Source: Candidatus Nanopelagicales bacterium (GTDB lineage: Bacteria; Actinomycetota; Actinomycetes; S36-B12; GCA-2699445). From it: a stretch of DNA of 49,621 bases. The position numbers were made by a program, and so were the translations under genes. This document shows, one piece after another, positions 8,417 through 15,054 of this stretch; the first letter of the stretch is position 1, and every line of letters begins with the position of its first letter. The notes under the pieces are model-generated. The model did no database searches, had not been told where the DNA came from, and worked only from the letters and a program-made list of their open reading frames with translations. The stretch covers positions 1-49,621 of the forward strand of contig JAUYJT010000064.1 in the NCBI GenBank assembly GCA_030700225.1, in the 5' to 3' direction.

Positions 8417-8810
8417 TGGCACTCCTCATCGCGTACGAGAACGTTGCTTCGAGCACGGCTAGTCCATCTTCGTCCGTGACTTTAGCCTCGACGGTCGCGT
8501 CCGTGCCCGCGACGGAGGTGACTGTCGCCGTGGCATGGACTTCACCGGTCGCGCGTCGCGGATACCGGATCTGGACGTCCCGGACAAGGACAATGATGGC
8601 CGGATCCGATCTGATACACCACGCTGCCACACCGGCGGCCGTCTCGGCCGCGCAGTACAGAGCGGACGCGTGCAGGCCACCGGCGATGTTGGCATTCCCC
8701 GGGTCGTCGGGCATTCGGACGCGGACCTGGGGGCCGACGTGCTCGATGACCAGGCCATGGCTGCGAACATACGGGATGCCGTCGAGCATCTCCTGCAGCG
8801 TGTTCCGCAT
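8388..8810 (-). CDS. PaaI/DUF4442-type hotdog thioesterase
   Basis: A 140-residue single-hotdog protein. The core helix and strand pattern GGLHASALYCAAETAAGVAAW (residues 45-65) and the following IRYPRRATGEVHATATV strand resemble DUF4442/PaaI-like acyl-CoA thioesterases, which release CoA from dead-end or product thioesters. It starts three bases after the amidohydrolase stop and overlaps the TetR gene by 29 bases. Family membership is fairly clear; the substrate is unknown. Confidence 0.78.
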   Translation of the reverse strand: MRNTLQEMLDGIPYVRSHGLVIEHVGPQVRVRMPDDPGNANIAGGLHASALYCAAETAAGVAAWCIRSDPAIIVLVRDVQIRYPRRATGEVHATATVTSVAGTDATVEAKVTDEDGLAVLEATFSYAMRSANGSSGTPSA

Positions 8811-8813
8811 AGG

Positions 8814-9668
8814 TCAGCTAGTGAGCCGGAAGGCGCGCAGCGCGTTGTCGCGGACGACCTTGGTGTAGATGGTCTCTCCCAGCCCCAGGTCCTCCAGCTC
8901 TGAGAGAGTCCGGTCGAACGACAGCAGTGGATAGTCCGTCGCCCACAGCACCTTGTCCTGGCCCCAACCACGCACGAACTCGGTGAACGACGCCGGCCAG
9001 TGCTTCGGAGTGCGCGCGGACGTCTCGACGTAGACGTTGGGGTGTTTCCAGGCGAGCGTCATCATCTCGTCGTGCCAGGGCTGGCCCAGATGGCAGCCGA
9101 TGATGGTCAGATCCGGGAAGGCCAGGGCGACCTCATCGAGATAGATCGGACGCCCGCATTCTGATGGCAGTAGCGGACCGGTGTGCCCGACCTGGATGCA
9201 CACCGGAACCCCAAGTTCGGCGCACTTCAGATACACCGGCCAGTAGTGCTTGTCGTTGGGGGCCATGCCCGTCATGCCGTCGCCGTACATGTACGGCTCG
9301 AGCCGGATCGCGCGCATCCCCAGCTCGGTGATCAGGTACTCGACTTCGCGGCCGACGTCCAGGGGCTTGCGCAGGACGTTCACCGTGCCCGACCCGACGA
9401 ACCTGTCGGGGAACTTCGCGACGGCTTCGGCGACCTCCTCGTTGGAAACCACGGCCGTGTCCTTGTGGTAGAAGGCGGACAGCAGGCAGCGGTCCACTCC
9501 GGCGTTATCCATATCGGCCAGGACGTCTTCGATGGGCATGCCTTCGAAGATCGTCTGAGGTGAGCGGTACTTGCGGAAGATGTGCAGGTACTCCGTTGGC
9601 CAGCGGGTGGCCCCCTCCGGGCTGATCCAGCTCGCCCAGGCGTCAATGGCGATGCGGTCGCGGGTCAT
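8814..9668 (-). CDS. amidohydrolase-2 family protein lacking the HxH metal motif
   Basis: A 284-residue TIM-barrel protein of the amidohydrolase-2 family, which includes ACMSD-type decarboxylases, gamma-resorcylate decarboxylase and C-C hydrolases. Later metal or active-site residues are recognisable: His162 (QVGHTG), His193 (GCHLGQPWH) and Asp245 (WATDYP). At the N-terminus the usual DxHxH is replaced by Asp9-Ala-Trp11-Ala-Ser13, so two metal ligands are missing. Either metal binding differs or catalysis is metal-free. The ATG 9668 has AAGGAG upstream and overlaps the BKACE stop by four bases; a longer open frame upstream lies inside BKACE and is rejected. The reaction may be a decarboxylation or C-C hydrolysis. 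Confidence 0.82.
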   Translation of the reverse strand: MTRDRIAIDAWASWISPEGATRWPTEYLHIFRKYRSPQTIFEGMPIEDVLADMDNAGVDRCLLSAFYHKDTAVVSNEEVAEAVAKFPDRFVGSGTVNVLRKPLDVGREVEYLITELGMRAIRLEPYMYGDGMTGMAPNDKHYWPVYLKCAELGVPVCIQVGHTGPLLPSECGRPIYLDEVALAFPDLTIIGCHLGQPWHDEMMTLAWKHPNVYVETSARTPKHWPASFTEFVRGWGQDKVLWATDYPLLSFDRTLSELEDLGLGETIYTKVVRDNALRAFRLTS

Positions 9669-10543
9669 CTCGTTCTCCTTGTCTTGAAGGTTTCGCGGGC
9701 TTCTTGTGGACTTGCGGGACTGACGCCGAGTTCGCTCAGGATCCGAACGGCCTTGTCGACCAGCTCGGCGTTGGAGCTCGCCAGCTTGCCGGGCTCGAGG
9801 TAGATGTTGTCCTCCAGGCCGACGCGCACGTGGCCGCCCATCGCGACTATCGCCCCGAGCATTCGGAAGTGGTTGCGGGCGCCGATCGCGCTGACTAGCC
9901 AGTTGGTCCCGGGGGGCAGGCTCTCGGTGAGGAACGCCAGGTTTCTCACGGTGGCCTGCGTGCATTCGCCGGGGATGCCCATCACGAAGTTGACGAGCAG
10001 TGGTTCGGCCAGCACCCCCCGGCCTAGCAGGGCGTGGATGTTGTTCAGCATCCCTGAGTGATAGACCTCAAGCTCCGGTTTGACTTCCGCTTGGGCGAAT
10101 GTCCGGGCGACGGCTTCGAGTTCGGCGTGCGAGCTGAACAGGGGCACGAAGCGGTCACCGACCCAAGAGTTCGTTCGCTCATCCCAGCGGCCGAGCAGAC
10201 AGCCACCGCCAACGCTGAAGGACGCGATGTCGGGTCTCAACTCGGGTACGACCCGGGTGCGTTCGGCTGCCGGTAGGCCCGCGACTGCGCCGCCGGTTGT
10301 CAGGTTCAGCAGGGCGTCACACCCGGCTGACCGCAGCCCGTCGACGATCCGCGCGAACAGGCCGACATCAGCGCAGGCCCGGCCGTCGGCGTCGCGGGCG
10401 TGGATGTGCAGCACTGCCGCACCCGCCCTCCAAGCGGCCAAGCCTTGAGCCACGATCTCGTCCGGCTGCTCGGGCAAGTTCGGATTGGAGTCCTTGCCCT
10501 GCTGGGCGCCGGTCAGAGCACAGGTGATGATCGTCTTGCTCAT
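9665..10543 (-). CDS. BKACE (beta-keto acid cleavage enzyme, DUF849)
   Basis: A 292-residue TIM-barrel zinc enzyme. BKACE proteins condense a beta-keto acid with acetyl-CoA and cleave it to acetoacetate plus a new acyl-CoA, as first shown for 3-keto-5-aminohexanoate. Zinc ligands His46 and His48 (VLHIHARD) and Glu244 (RVGLEDN) are present, with the N-terminal ITCALTGAQ strand and the GKLASSN loop typical of the family. It is embedded in the 12-gene operon with four-base overlaps on both sides. Its presence implies that the pathway passes through a free beta-keto acid. Which keto acid cannot be read from sequence. Confidence 0.9.
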   Translation of the reverse strand: MSKTIITCALTGAQQGKDSNPNLPEQPDEIVAQGLAAWRAGAAVLHIHARDADGRACADVGLFARIVDGLRSAGCDALLNLTTGGAVAGLPAAERTRVVPELRPDIASFSVGGGCLLGRWDERTNSWVGDRFVPLFSSHAELEAVARTFAQAEVKPELEVYHSGMLNNIHALLGRGVLAEPLLVNFVMGIPGECTQATVRNLAFLTESLPPGTNWLVSAIGARNHFRMLGAIVAMGGHVRVGLEDNIYLEPGKLASSNAELVDKAVRILSELGVSPASPQEARETFKTRRTR

Positions 10544-11334
10544 TGGCCTGTGAACCTGGCTGGTCGCTTCTCGATGAAGGCCCGCATGCCCTCCTTCTGA
10601 TCGCGGCTGGAGAAGTTCAACATGACAGTGTTGATCGAGAAGTCGATCGCGGTCTCAAGATCGGTCGTCATCCACTTGTTGATGATCTCCTTCTGCGTGG
10701 CTAGCGCCAGGGGACTCTTCTCACCGAGGCGTTCGCACAGTGCGGTGACGCTGGACGCCAGTTCGGCGGGCTTCAGCACCGAGTGGAGAAGGCCGCGACG
10801 CTCGGCCTTCGCCGCGTCCCAGAGTTCGCCGAGGTATGCCATCTCCCGTGCTCCCTGGATGCCGATGGCGCCCGGGAGGATGGCCGCTTCTACGATCGCC
10901 GGGATTCCCCGATGGATGTTTGGTAGCCCGAACCGCGATCGGTCACTGGCGACCATTAAGTCGCACGACAGCGCGAACTCCAGACCGGCACCAAGGCACA
11001 GTCCATCGATCTGGCACACGATCGGGATCTCCGTCGTGCGCAGTGCTAGGAACGTGCGGTGCAACTCCCGGCCGATCTCGCGCGCCTGCGGTCCCTCCAT
11101 CTCCTTGACGTATGCCACGTCGATGCCTGCGGAGAAGGCGCGCTGCCCGGCGTGATCCACGAGAATGACTCGCGTCTGAGCGTCAGCTTGGGCGAAGGCC
11201 AGGGCGTCGCGCACTTCGCGAAGCAGACGTGCGTCGATGGCGTTGAGCACCTCTGGCCGATTCAGGGTCAGCCGAAGAATGGCGTCTTGTCTCGCAAGGG
11301 CGATCGTGTCGAGCTTCGGCATCCTACTTGCCAT
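10540..11334 (-). CDS. enoyl-CoA hydratase/isomerase family protein (one Glu replaced)
   Basis: A 264-residue crotonase-fold protein. Oxyanion-hole motifs are FSAGIDVAYV and IDGLCLGAGLEFALSCD. The first catalytic glutamate is present (GAGLE), but the residue matching rat Glu164 is Asn (GLPNIHRG), so isomerase, hydrolase or retro-aldol chemistry is as likely as hydration. The start is taken at ATG 11334, with GGGAGG nine bases upstream; ATG 11322, one base after the previous stop, is the alternative and would remove four residues. The stop overlaps the BKACE start by four bases. Confidence 0.85.
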   Translation of the reverse strand: MASRMPKLDTIALARQDAILRLTLNRPEVLNAIDARLLREVRDALAFAQADAQTRVILVDHAGQRAFSAGIDVAYVKEMEGPQAREIGRELHRTFLALRTTEIPIVCQIDGLCLGAGLEFALSCDLMVASDRSRFGLPNIHRGIPAIVEAAILPGAIGIQGAREMAYLGELWDAAKAERRGLLHSVLKPAELASSVTALCERLGEKSPLALATQKEIINKWMTTDLETAIDFSINTVMLNFSSRDQKEGMRAFIEKRPARFTGQ

Positions 11335-12115
11335 GGAATCGGGCCTCCCGTTTCTCGATGAACGCGCGTATGCCCTCCTGGGCGTCGGCGCTTGCCCTGA
11401 CCGGCTCGGCGTAGAATTGCTCGAGGCGCAGCGCGTCGCCGAGGGGAAGATGCGCTCCGTTGAGGACCGAGGCGCGGATCGCCCGAACGGCAAGCGGTGC
11501 GTTGGACGCGATCCGCTGGGCCAGATCCATCGCCGCGCCGAGTAAGTCGGCGGAAGGCACAACCCGGTTCACCAGTCCGAGCCGAAGTGCCTTGGCGGCG
11601 TCGATCGGAGCGCCGGTCAGGAGCATCTCCAGCGCCATGGCGGGATGGGTCATCCGTGGCAGCCGCTGGGTTCCCCCGGCGCCCGGGATTATCCCGCGGC
11701 GAACTTCGGGCAGTCCGAAAGTGGCGTGCTCCGCGGCGATGCGCAGATCGCAGGCAAGTGCGACCTCGAAACCGCCTGCCAGGCAGTGGCCGTTGACCGC
11801 TGCGATCACCGGCTTGCCAACGTCGAGGTTGCGGGTGATGCCACCCAGTCCGGGTTCGTGTTCACCTCGGTCCCGGCGTTCAGTCGGCGTCATGGACGCG
11901 TAGTGGGCCCCCATTTCCTTCAGGTCAGCTCCAGCGCAGAACGCCTGTTCACCGGCGCCGGTGATAACGGCGGCTCGCAGATCCGGGTCATCCCGGAGCC
12001 GGGTCCACGCCTCGCAGAGCTCGCGACTCATCGCCCGATTCAGGGCATTCCTGGCCTCGGGGCGGTCGATCGTCACGACCAGCACGGCGTCGTCGGTCTG
12101 GGTGCGAATAGTCAC
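11324..12115 (-). CDS. enoyl-CoA hydratase (both catalytic Glu present)
   Basis: A 263-residue crotonase that most likely hydrates a trans-2-enoyl-CoA to the 3-hydroxyacyl-CoA. Both glutamates of the rat enzyme are found with the right 20-residue spacing (LAGGFE and FGLPE), and the string IIPGAGGTQRLPR matches mitochondrial-type hydratases closely. The GTG start overlaps the upstream DUF35 stop (GTGA, 12112-12115). Of the three crotonases in the window it is the only one with orthodox catalytic residues, so it is the best candidate for the hydration step after the operon's acyl-CoA dehydrogenase. Confidence 0.92.
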   Translation of the reverse strand: MTIRTQTDDAVLVVTIDRPEARNALNRAMSRELCEAWTRLRDDPDLRAAVITGAGEQAFCAGADLKEMGAHYASMTPTERRDRGEHEPGLGGITRNLDVGKPVIAAVNGHCLAGGFEVALACDLRIAAEHATFGLPEVRRGIIPGAGGTQRLPRMTHPAMALEMLLTGAPIDAAKALRLGLVNRVVPSADLLGAAMDLAQRIASNAPLAVRAIRASVLNGAHLPLGDALRLEQFYAEPVRASADAQEGIRAFIEKREARFHGK

Positions 12116-12486
12116 GCGATCACCTCGAAGCCTTCAAGCTCCCCGTTGGCGAAGCGTGGGCGGACGCGGGCCCCGATCTCGGCCTGACCGAGGAGTCGGT
12201 GAAGCATCGCCGTGTCCGCGCCGTCAAGCCGGACAAGGGCATACCGACCCCGGTGCGATACGTCTGTCCACGATGCGATCTGGCCGTTCGGGCCGACGTC
12301 CGGTGCCTCGTCCGCCGGTGAGCCGCAGAAGGGGCACAGCGAGCGGGCGGGGCTGAGCACTTTCAAGCACGACGCGCAAGACGTGGCGCTGAACCGTCGC
12401 TCATCGCGCAGGGCTGTCAGATACGCGCTGCCTACACGGCCAGCCGCGTACCGGAACGGCAGGTTGATCGCTTCCGACTTGATCAT
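12112..12486 (-). CDS. DUF35 zinc-ribbon/OB-fold protein, copy 2
   Basis: A 124-residue protein with an N-terminal rubredoxin-like zinc ribbon (Cys37, Cys40, Cys51, Cys54) and a C-terminal OB-fold (IASWTDVSHRGRYALVRLDG). DUF35 proteins bind thiolase-family partners and position CoA thioesters, as in the ChsH2 C-terminal domain with Ltp2, BbsA with BbsB, and the archaeal HMG-CoA synthase complex. It overlaps the neighbours on both sides by four bases and follows a second DUF35 gene, suggesting one DUF35 subunit for each of the two thiolase-fold proteins upstream. Confidence 0.87.
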   Translation of the reverse strand: MIKSEAINLPFRYAAGRVGSAYLTALRDERRFSATSCASCLKVLSPARSLCPFCGSPADEAPDVGPNGQIASWTDVSHRGRYALVRLDGADTAMLHRLLGQAEIGARVRPRFANGELEGFEVIA

Positions 12487-12932
12487 CCGATCACCTCGAA
12501 GTGGGAGATGTCGTGCATCGCGCCTACCAGCTCATCGCGCCAAACCGCCCGCAAGCGGGTGCCCAGAGCCAACTCGTCCGCGATCGTCACGAAGTGGTTC
12601 AGCGTCGTGTCAGCGCCGTCGAGGCGGATCAGTCCCATGCCGCACGGCACCGGCCGCGCTTCGCCGGTGCGGCTGTCCAGGACGGGAATGTGAAGCACGG
12701 TCCACGCGACAAGTTGCCCGGTGTCGGCGACTGGCACCCAGCGGCTCATCCGCATGTAGCACCGGCCGCAGAACGGACGCGGCGGTAGGTATCGGCGGCC
12801 GCACGCGTCACATGCCAGTGCTTCGATCCGTCGTTCGCGCAATCCGCCGAGGAAGCGGGCCATCGGTTCACTCGCGGCGTAGCGCCAAGTGATGTCCATC
12901 GTCAGCGGCACGGTGACTAGATCGCCGGTCAT
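12483..12932 (-). CDS. DUF35 zinc-ribbon/OB-fold protein, copy 1
   Basis: A 149-residue DUF35 protein with zinc ribbon Cys41, Cys44, Cys55, Cys58 (ACDACG...FCGRC) and an OB-fold (LVAWTVLHIP...GLIRLDGADTTL). It is longer than copy 2 and has an extra N-terminal helix (EPMARFLGGLRERR). The start ATG 12932 overlaps the thiolase stop by four bases; a longer upstream frame is a shadow of that gene. It probably forms a complex with one of the thiolase-fold proteins encoded immediately upstream. Confidence 0.87.
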   Translation of the reverse strand: MTGDLVTVPLTMDITWRYAASEPMARFLGGLRERRIEALACDACGRRYLPPRPFCGRCYMRMSRWVPVADTGQLVAWTVLHIPVLDSRTGEARPVPCGMGLIRLDGADTTLNHFVTIADELALGTRLRAVWRDELVGAMHDISHFEVIG

Positions 12933-14083
12933 GGCCGCCCCCCCAGGACGATCGCGTCGGCCCAGGCATACACGCCGTATCCGGTCGCCAGGGCTGTCTT
13001 CGCGTTTGGGACCTGCCGGTCGCCGCCTCGCCCGTGGATCTGCAAAGCGGCCTCGGCGACGCGGATCACTCCCGACGCCCCGACAGGATTGGTCGACAGG
13101 ACGCCGCCGGAGGGGTTGACCGGCAGCTCGCCGTCCATGTCGGTGATCCCCTTGTCGATCAGCGACCCCGCCTCGCCGTCGTCGCAGAACCCGAGTGCCT
13201 CGTACCACGCCAGCTCGGCGTATGTGACCGGCTCGTAGATCTCGGCCACGTCCAGGTCCCGGCGGGGATCCCGTATCCCGGCGCGGGCGTATGCGGCTTT
13301 GGCCGCGTCGCGCAGCGTCGGCATAGTCAGCAAGCGGCGGTCCAGGTCACCGATGTAGCACTGGTCGTGTCGCGTGACGGCTGACCTGACCCAGGCGGGC
13401 TGGGGATTGTGCCGATCGGCGAGGTCCTGCGAGGCGACGACGATCGCGGCTGCTCCGTCGGATTGGGGGCACATGTCCAGAAGGTGCAACGGGTGCGCCA
13501 GAACCCTCGAATCCAGGACTTGGTCAACGGTGAGGTCCGGGAGTTGCAGATGCGCGTGGGGATTGCGGGCGGCGTTGTGCCTGGCCTTGACAGCGACCTT
13601 CGCGGCCTGCTCCTGTGTCACTCCGCGCTCTGCCACGTACTGCGATATCGACAGCGCGAAGTTACCCACGGCTCCCGAGGCGACGGCCCGGTCCCAGAAG
13701 GGGTCGGTCAGCGCCATCCCCGTCTGAGTGTGGCCTTCGGAGTGCTTCTCGACCCCCACGACAAGCACCGAGTCGAACAGTCCGGATGCCACCTGATTGA
13801 AGGCGGCGATGCAGGCGCTTGTGCCGGATGTGCCCCCGGTCGCGATCTTCAGGCATGGCTTGCCGTAGGCGAACGCCCCGGCGCCTAGCCACATTTCCGG
13901 CATTGCCCGGCCTTCGAACAGCTCCATGTTCGAGATCAGCACCGCGTCGATGTCGGACGGTGACATGTCGGCGTCCATCAGGGCGGCGGTAACCGCCTCG
14001 TGCACGAGCTCGGGCTGAGACACGTCATCCCGGCGGCTGGCGTGGTTGGTCTGGCCGGTGCCAATCACGGCGACGGGCCTCAT
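12929..14083 (-). CDS. SCP2/thiolase-fold protein, Ltp2-like, without thiolase catalytic residues
   Basis: A 384-residue thiolase-superfamily protein. The N-terminal strand VAVIGTGQT and the C-terminal NPSGG...NPVGASG region are typical of the lipid-transfer-protein branch. The nucleophilic Cys of Claisen thiolases aligns with Gly84 (ATGGTSGTSA), the HPxGATG His is Asn332, and the C-terminal CxG is replaced by GYGVYAWAD. It is therefore unlikely to be a thiolase. Ltp2-type retro-aldolases, which use tyrosines and need a DUF35 partner, are the closest known precedent; Tyr283, Tyr288, Tyr294 and Tyr369/372 are candidates. Its position next to two DUF35 genes supports an aldolase that splits a 3-hydroxyacyl-CoA. 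Confidence 0.83.
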   Translation of the reverse strand: MRPVAVIGTGQTNHASRRDDVSQPELVHEAVTAALMDADMSPSDIDAVLISNMELFEGRAMPEMWLGAGAFAYGKPCLKIATGGTSGTSACIAAFNQVASGLFDSVLVVGVEKHSEGHTQTGMALTDPFWDRAVASGAVGNFALSISQYVAERGVTQEQAAKVAVKARHNAARNPHAHLQLPDLTVDQVLDSRVLAHPLHLLDMCPQSDGAAAIVVASQDLADRHNPQPAWVRSAVTRHDQCYIGDLDRRLLTMPTLRDAAKAAYARAGIRDPRRDLDVAEIYEPVTYAELAWYEALGFCDDGEAGSLIDKGITDMDGELPVNPSGGVLSTNPVGASGVIRVAEAALQIHGRGGDRQVPNAKTALATGYGVYAWADAIVLGGRP

Positions 14084-15054
14084 GCGGCGCGCTCCAGAAC
14101 CGCGACGGCGTGAGCTTGTCCGGCTGGCCCCCATGTGCCGTGGGCGAGAGCCCTGCCGGGAGCGGCTCGAAGTGCTCGGGTGGCCGCGACCAGTTGCCCC
14201 AGCCCGGCGGCGACGGGGGCTGCCCCGGCGAACAGGCCGCCGGTCGGCGCGAGGCCAGTGGCTGTCCGGAACAGCTCCTCCTCATGCGGGAAGCGGCACG
14301 AGTCAGCCACGACGTCGAAGGCGCCGTTGCCGTGACCGCCAGCGCGTTTGAACGCCCGTCTGAGCCCCGGCCATGAGCGCAAGTCGCGGTCGCCGGGAGC
14401 ATGTGCGTCGAGGTCGAATCCGACTGACTTGACCGTGACTCCGGGCTGGTTCGCGCGCAGCACGACCGCGAAGGCGGCGTCCGCGTCGGGTGCTTTCATG
14501 AGCGCTCGCAGCGGCGCGGCGCTGATCGGCGAATCCAGCACGTCGGTGATGTCGCACCCGCGCAGCTCGGCCGCTCGCCGCGCCCAGCGCCGCTCGGCTC
14601 CCTCGGTGGCAAGGAGCTGAGCCTGGAGCCCGGAACAGACCATGAAGCTGGCGCCCAGTGGTTGCAGGAGAACCGGGTCCATGACCCATTCGCTGAGAAG
14701 ATCCTGCGGTGCCATCGACGCCTTGCCGTGTGCGACGACCAGAACTGTGTCGTACGCGCCTGCCCAAACCAGGCAGGCCGCGTGGGCCAGGGCGGCGAGT
14801 CCGTCCCCGGCGATACGGGTCTCTGGCTTCATCACCGCGCCGACGACCTCGGTGATCGCGATGTTCGACGCGGTCAGGCCGTCATACAGGTCCACCGAGG
14901 CGGATACGACGGCGTCGATGTCGGCGAATCCGATTCCGGCGTCACCGATGGCGTCTTCTACGGCAGTCAGAACCATCTCCGGGATCGAGCGCGGATCCTG
15001 TGCGACCGGCCCCGAGGCGCCCAGGCCGACGATGCCCGCCAAAGGTCTTGTCAC
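14080..15054 (-). CDS. short degenerate thiolase-fold protein (probable partner subunit)
   Basis: A 324-residue protein with the thiolase N-terminal pattern (GIVGLGASG, IDAVVSASVDLYDG, DTVLVVAHGK) but about 60 residues shorter than its neighbour. No nucleophilic Cys (IAGDGLAALAHA), no HPxGATG histidine (FAGAAPVAAG) and no C-terminal CxG are visible, so catalytic activity is doubtful. It is probably a structural or regulatory partner of the full-length thiolase-fold protein. The GTG start overlaps the acyl-CoA dehydrogenase stop (GTGA, 15051-15054), and its stop overlaps the next start (ATGA). The frame is open throughout, so it is not a pseudogene. Confidence 0.78.
   Translation of the reverse strand: MTRPLAGIVGLGASGPVAQDPRSIPEMVLTAVEDAIGDAGIGFADIDAVVSASVDLYDGLTASNIAITEVVGAVMKPETRIAGDGLAALAHAACLVWAGAYDTVLVVAHGKASMAPQDLLSEWVMDPVLLQPLGASFMVCSGLQAQLLATEGAERRWARRAAELRGCDITDVLDSPISAAPLRALMKAPDADAAFAVVLRANQPGVTVKSVGFDLDAHAPGDRDLRSWPGLRRAFKRAGGHGNGAFDVVADSCRFPHEEELFRTATGLAPTGGLFAGAAPVAAGLGQLVAATRALRAAPGRALAHGTWGPAGQAHAVAVLERAA

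Noticed and set aside
9669-9965. 99-residue N-terminal extension of the 8814 amidohydrolase
   Set aside because: It lies in a shadow frame of the BKACE gene and is Arg/Pro-rich. ATG 9668 has a good ribosome binding site and the usual 4-base overlap.
11335-11562. Upstream extension of the crotonase at 10540
   Set aside because: It is a shadow of the neighbouring hydratase gene; the fold begins after residue 80 of that frame.
14080-15054. Short thiolase-fold gene as a pseudogene
   Set aside because: The frame is intact, the overlaps on both sides are exact and coding character continues to the stop, so a deliberate partner subunit is more likely.
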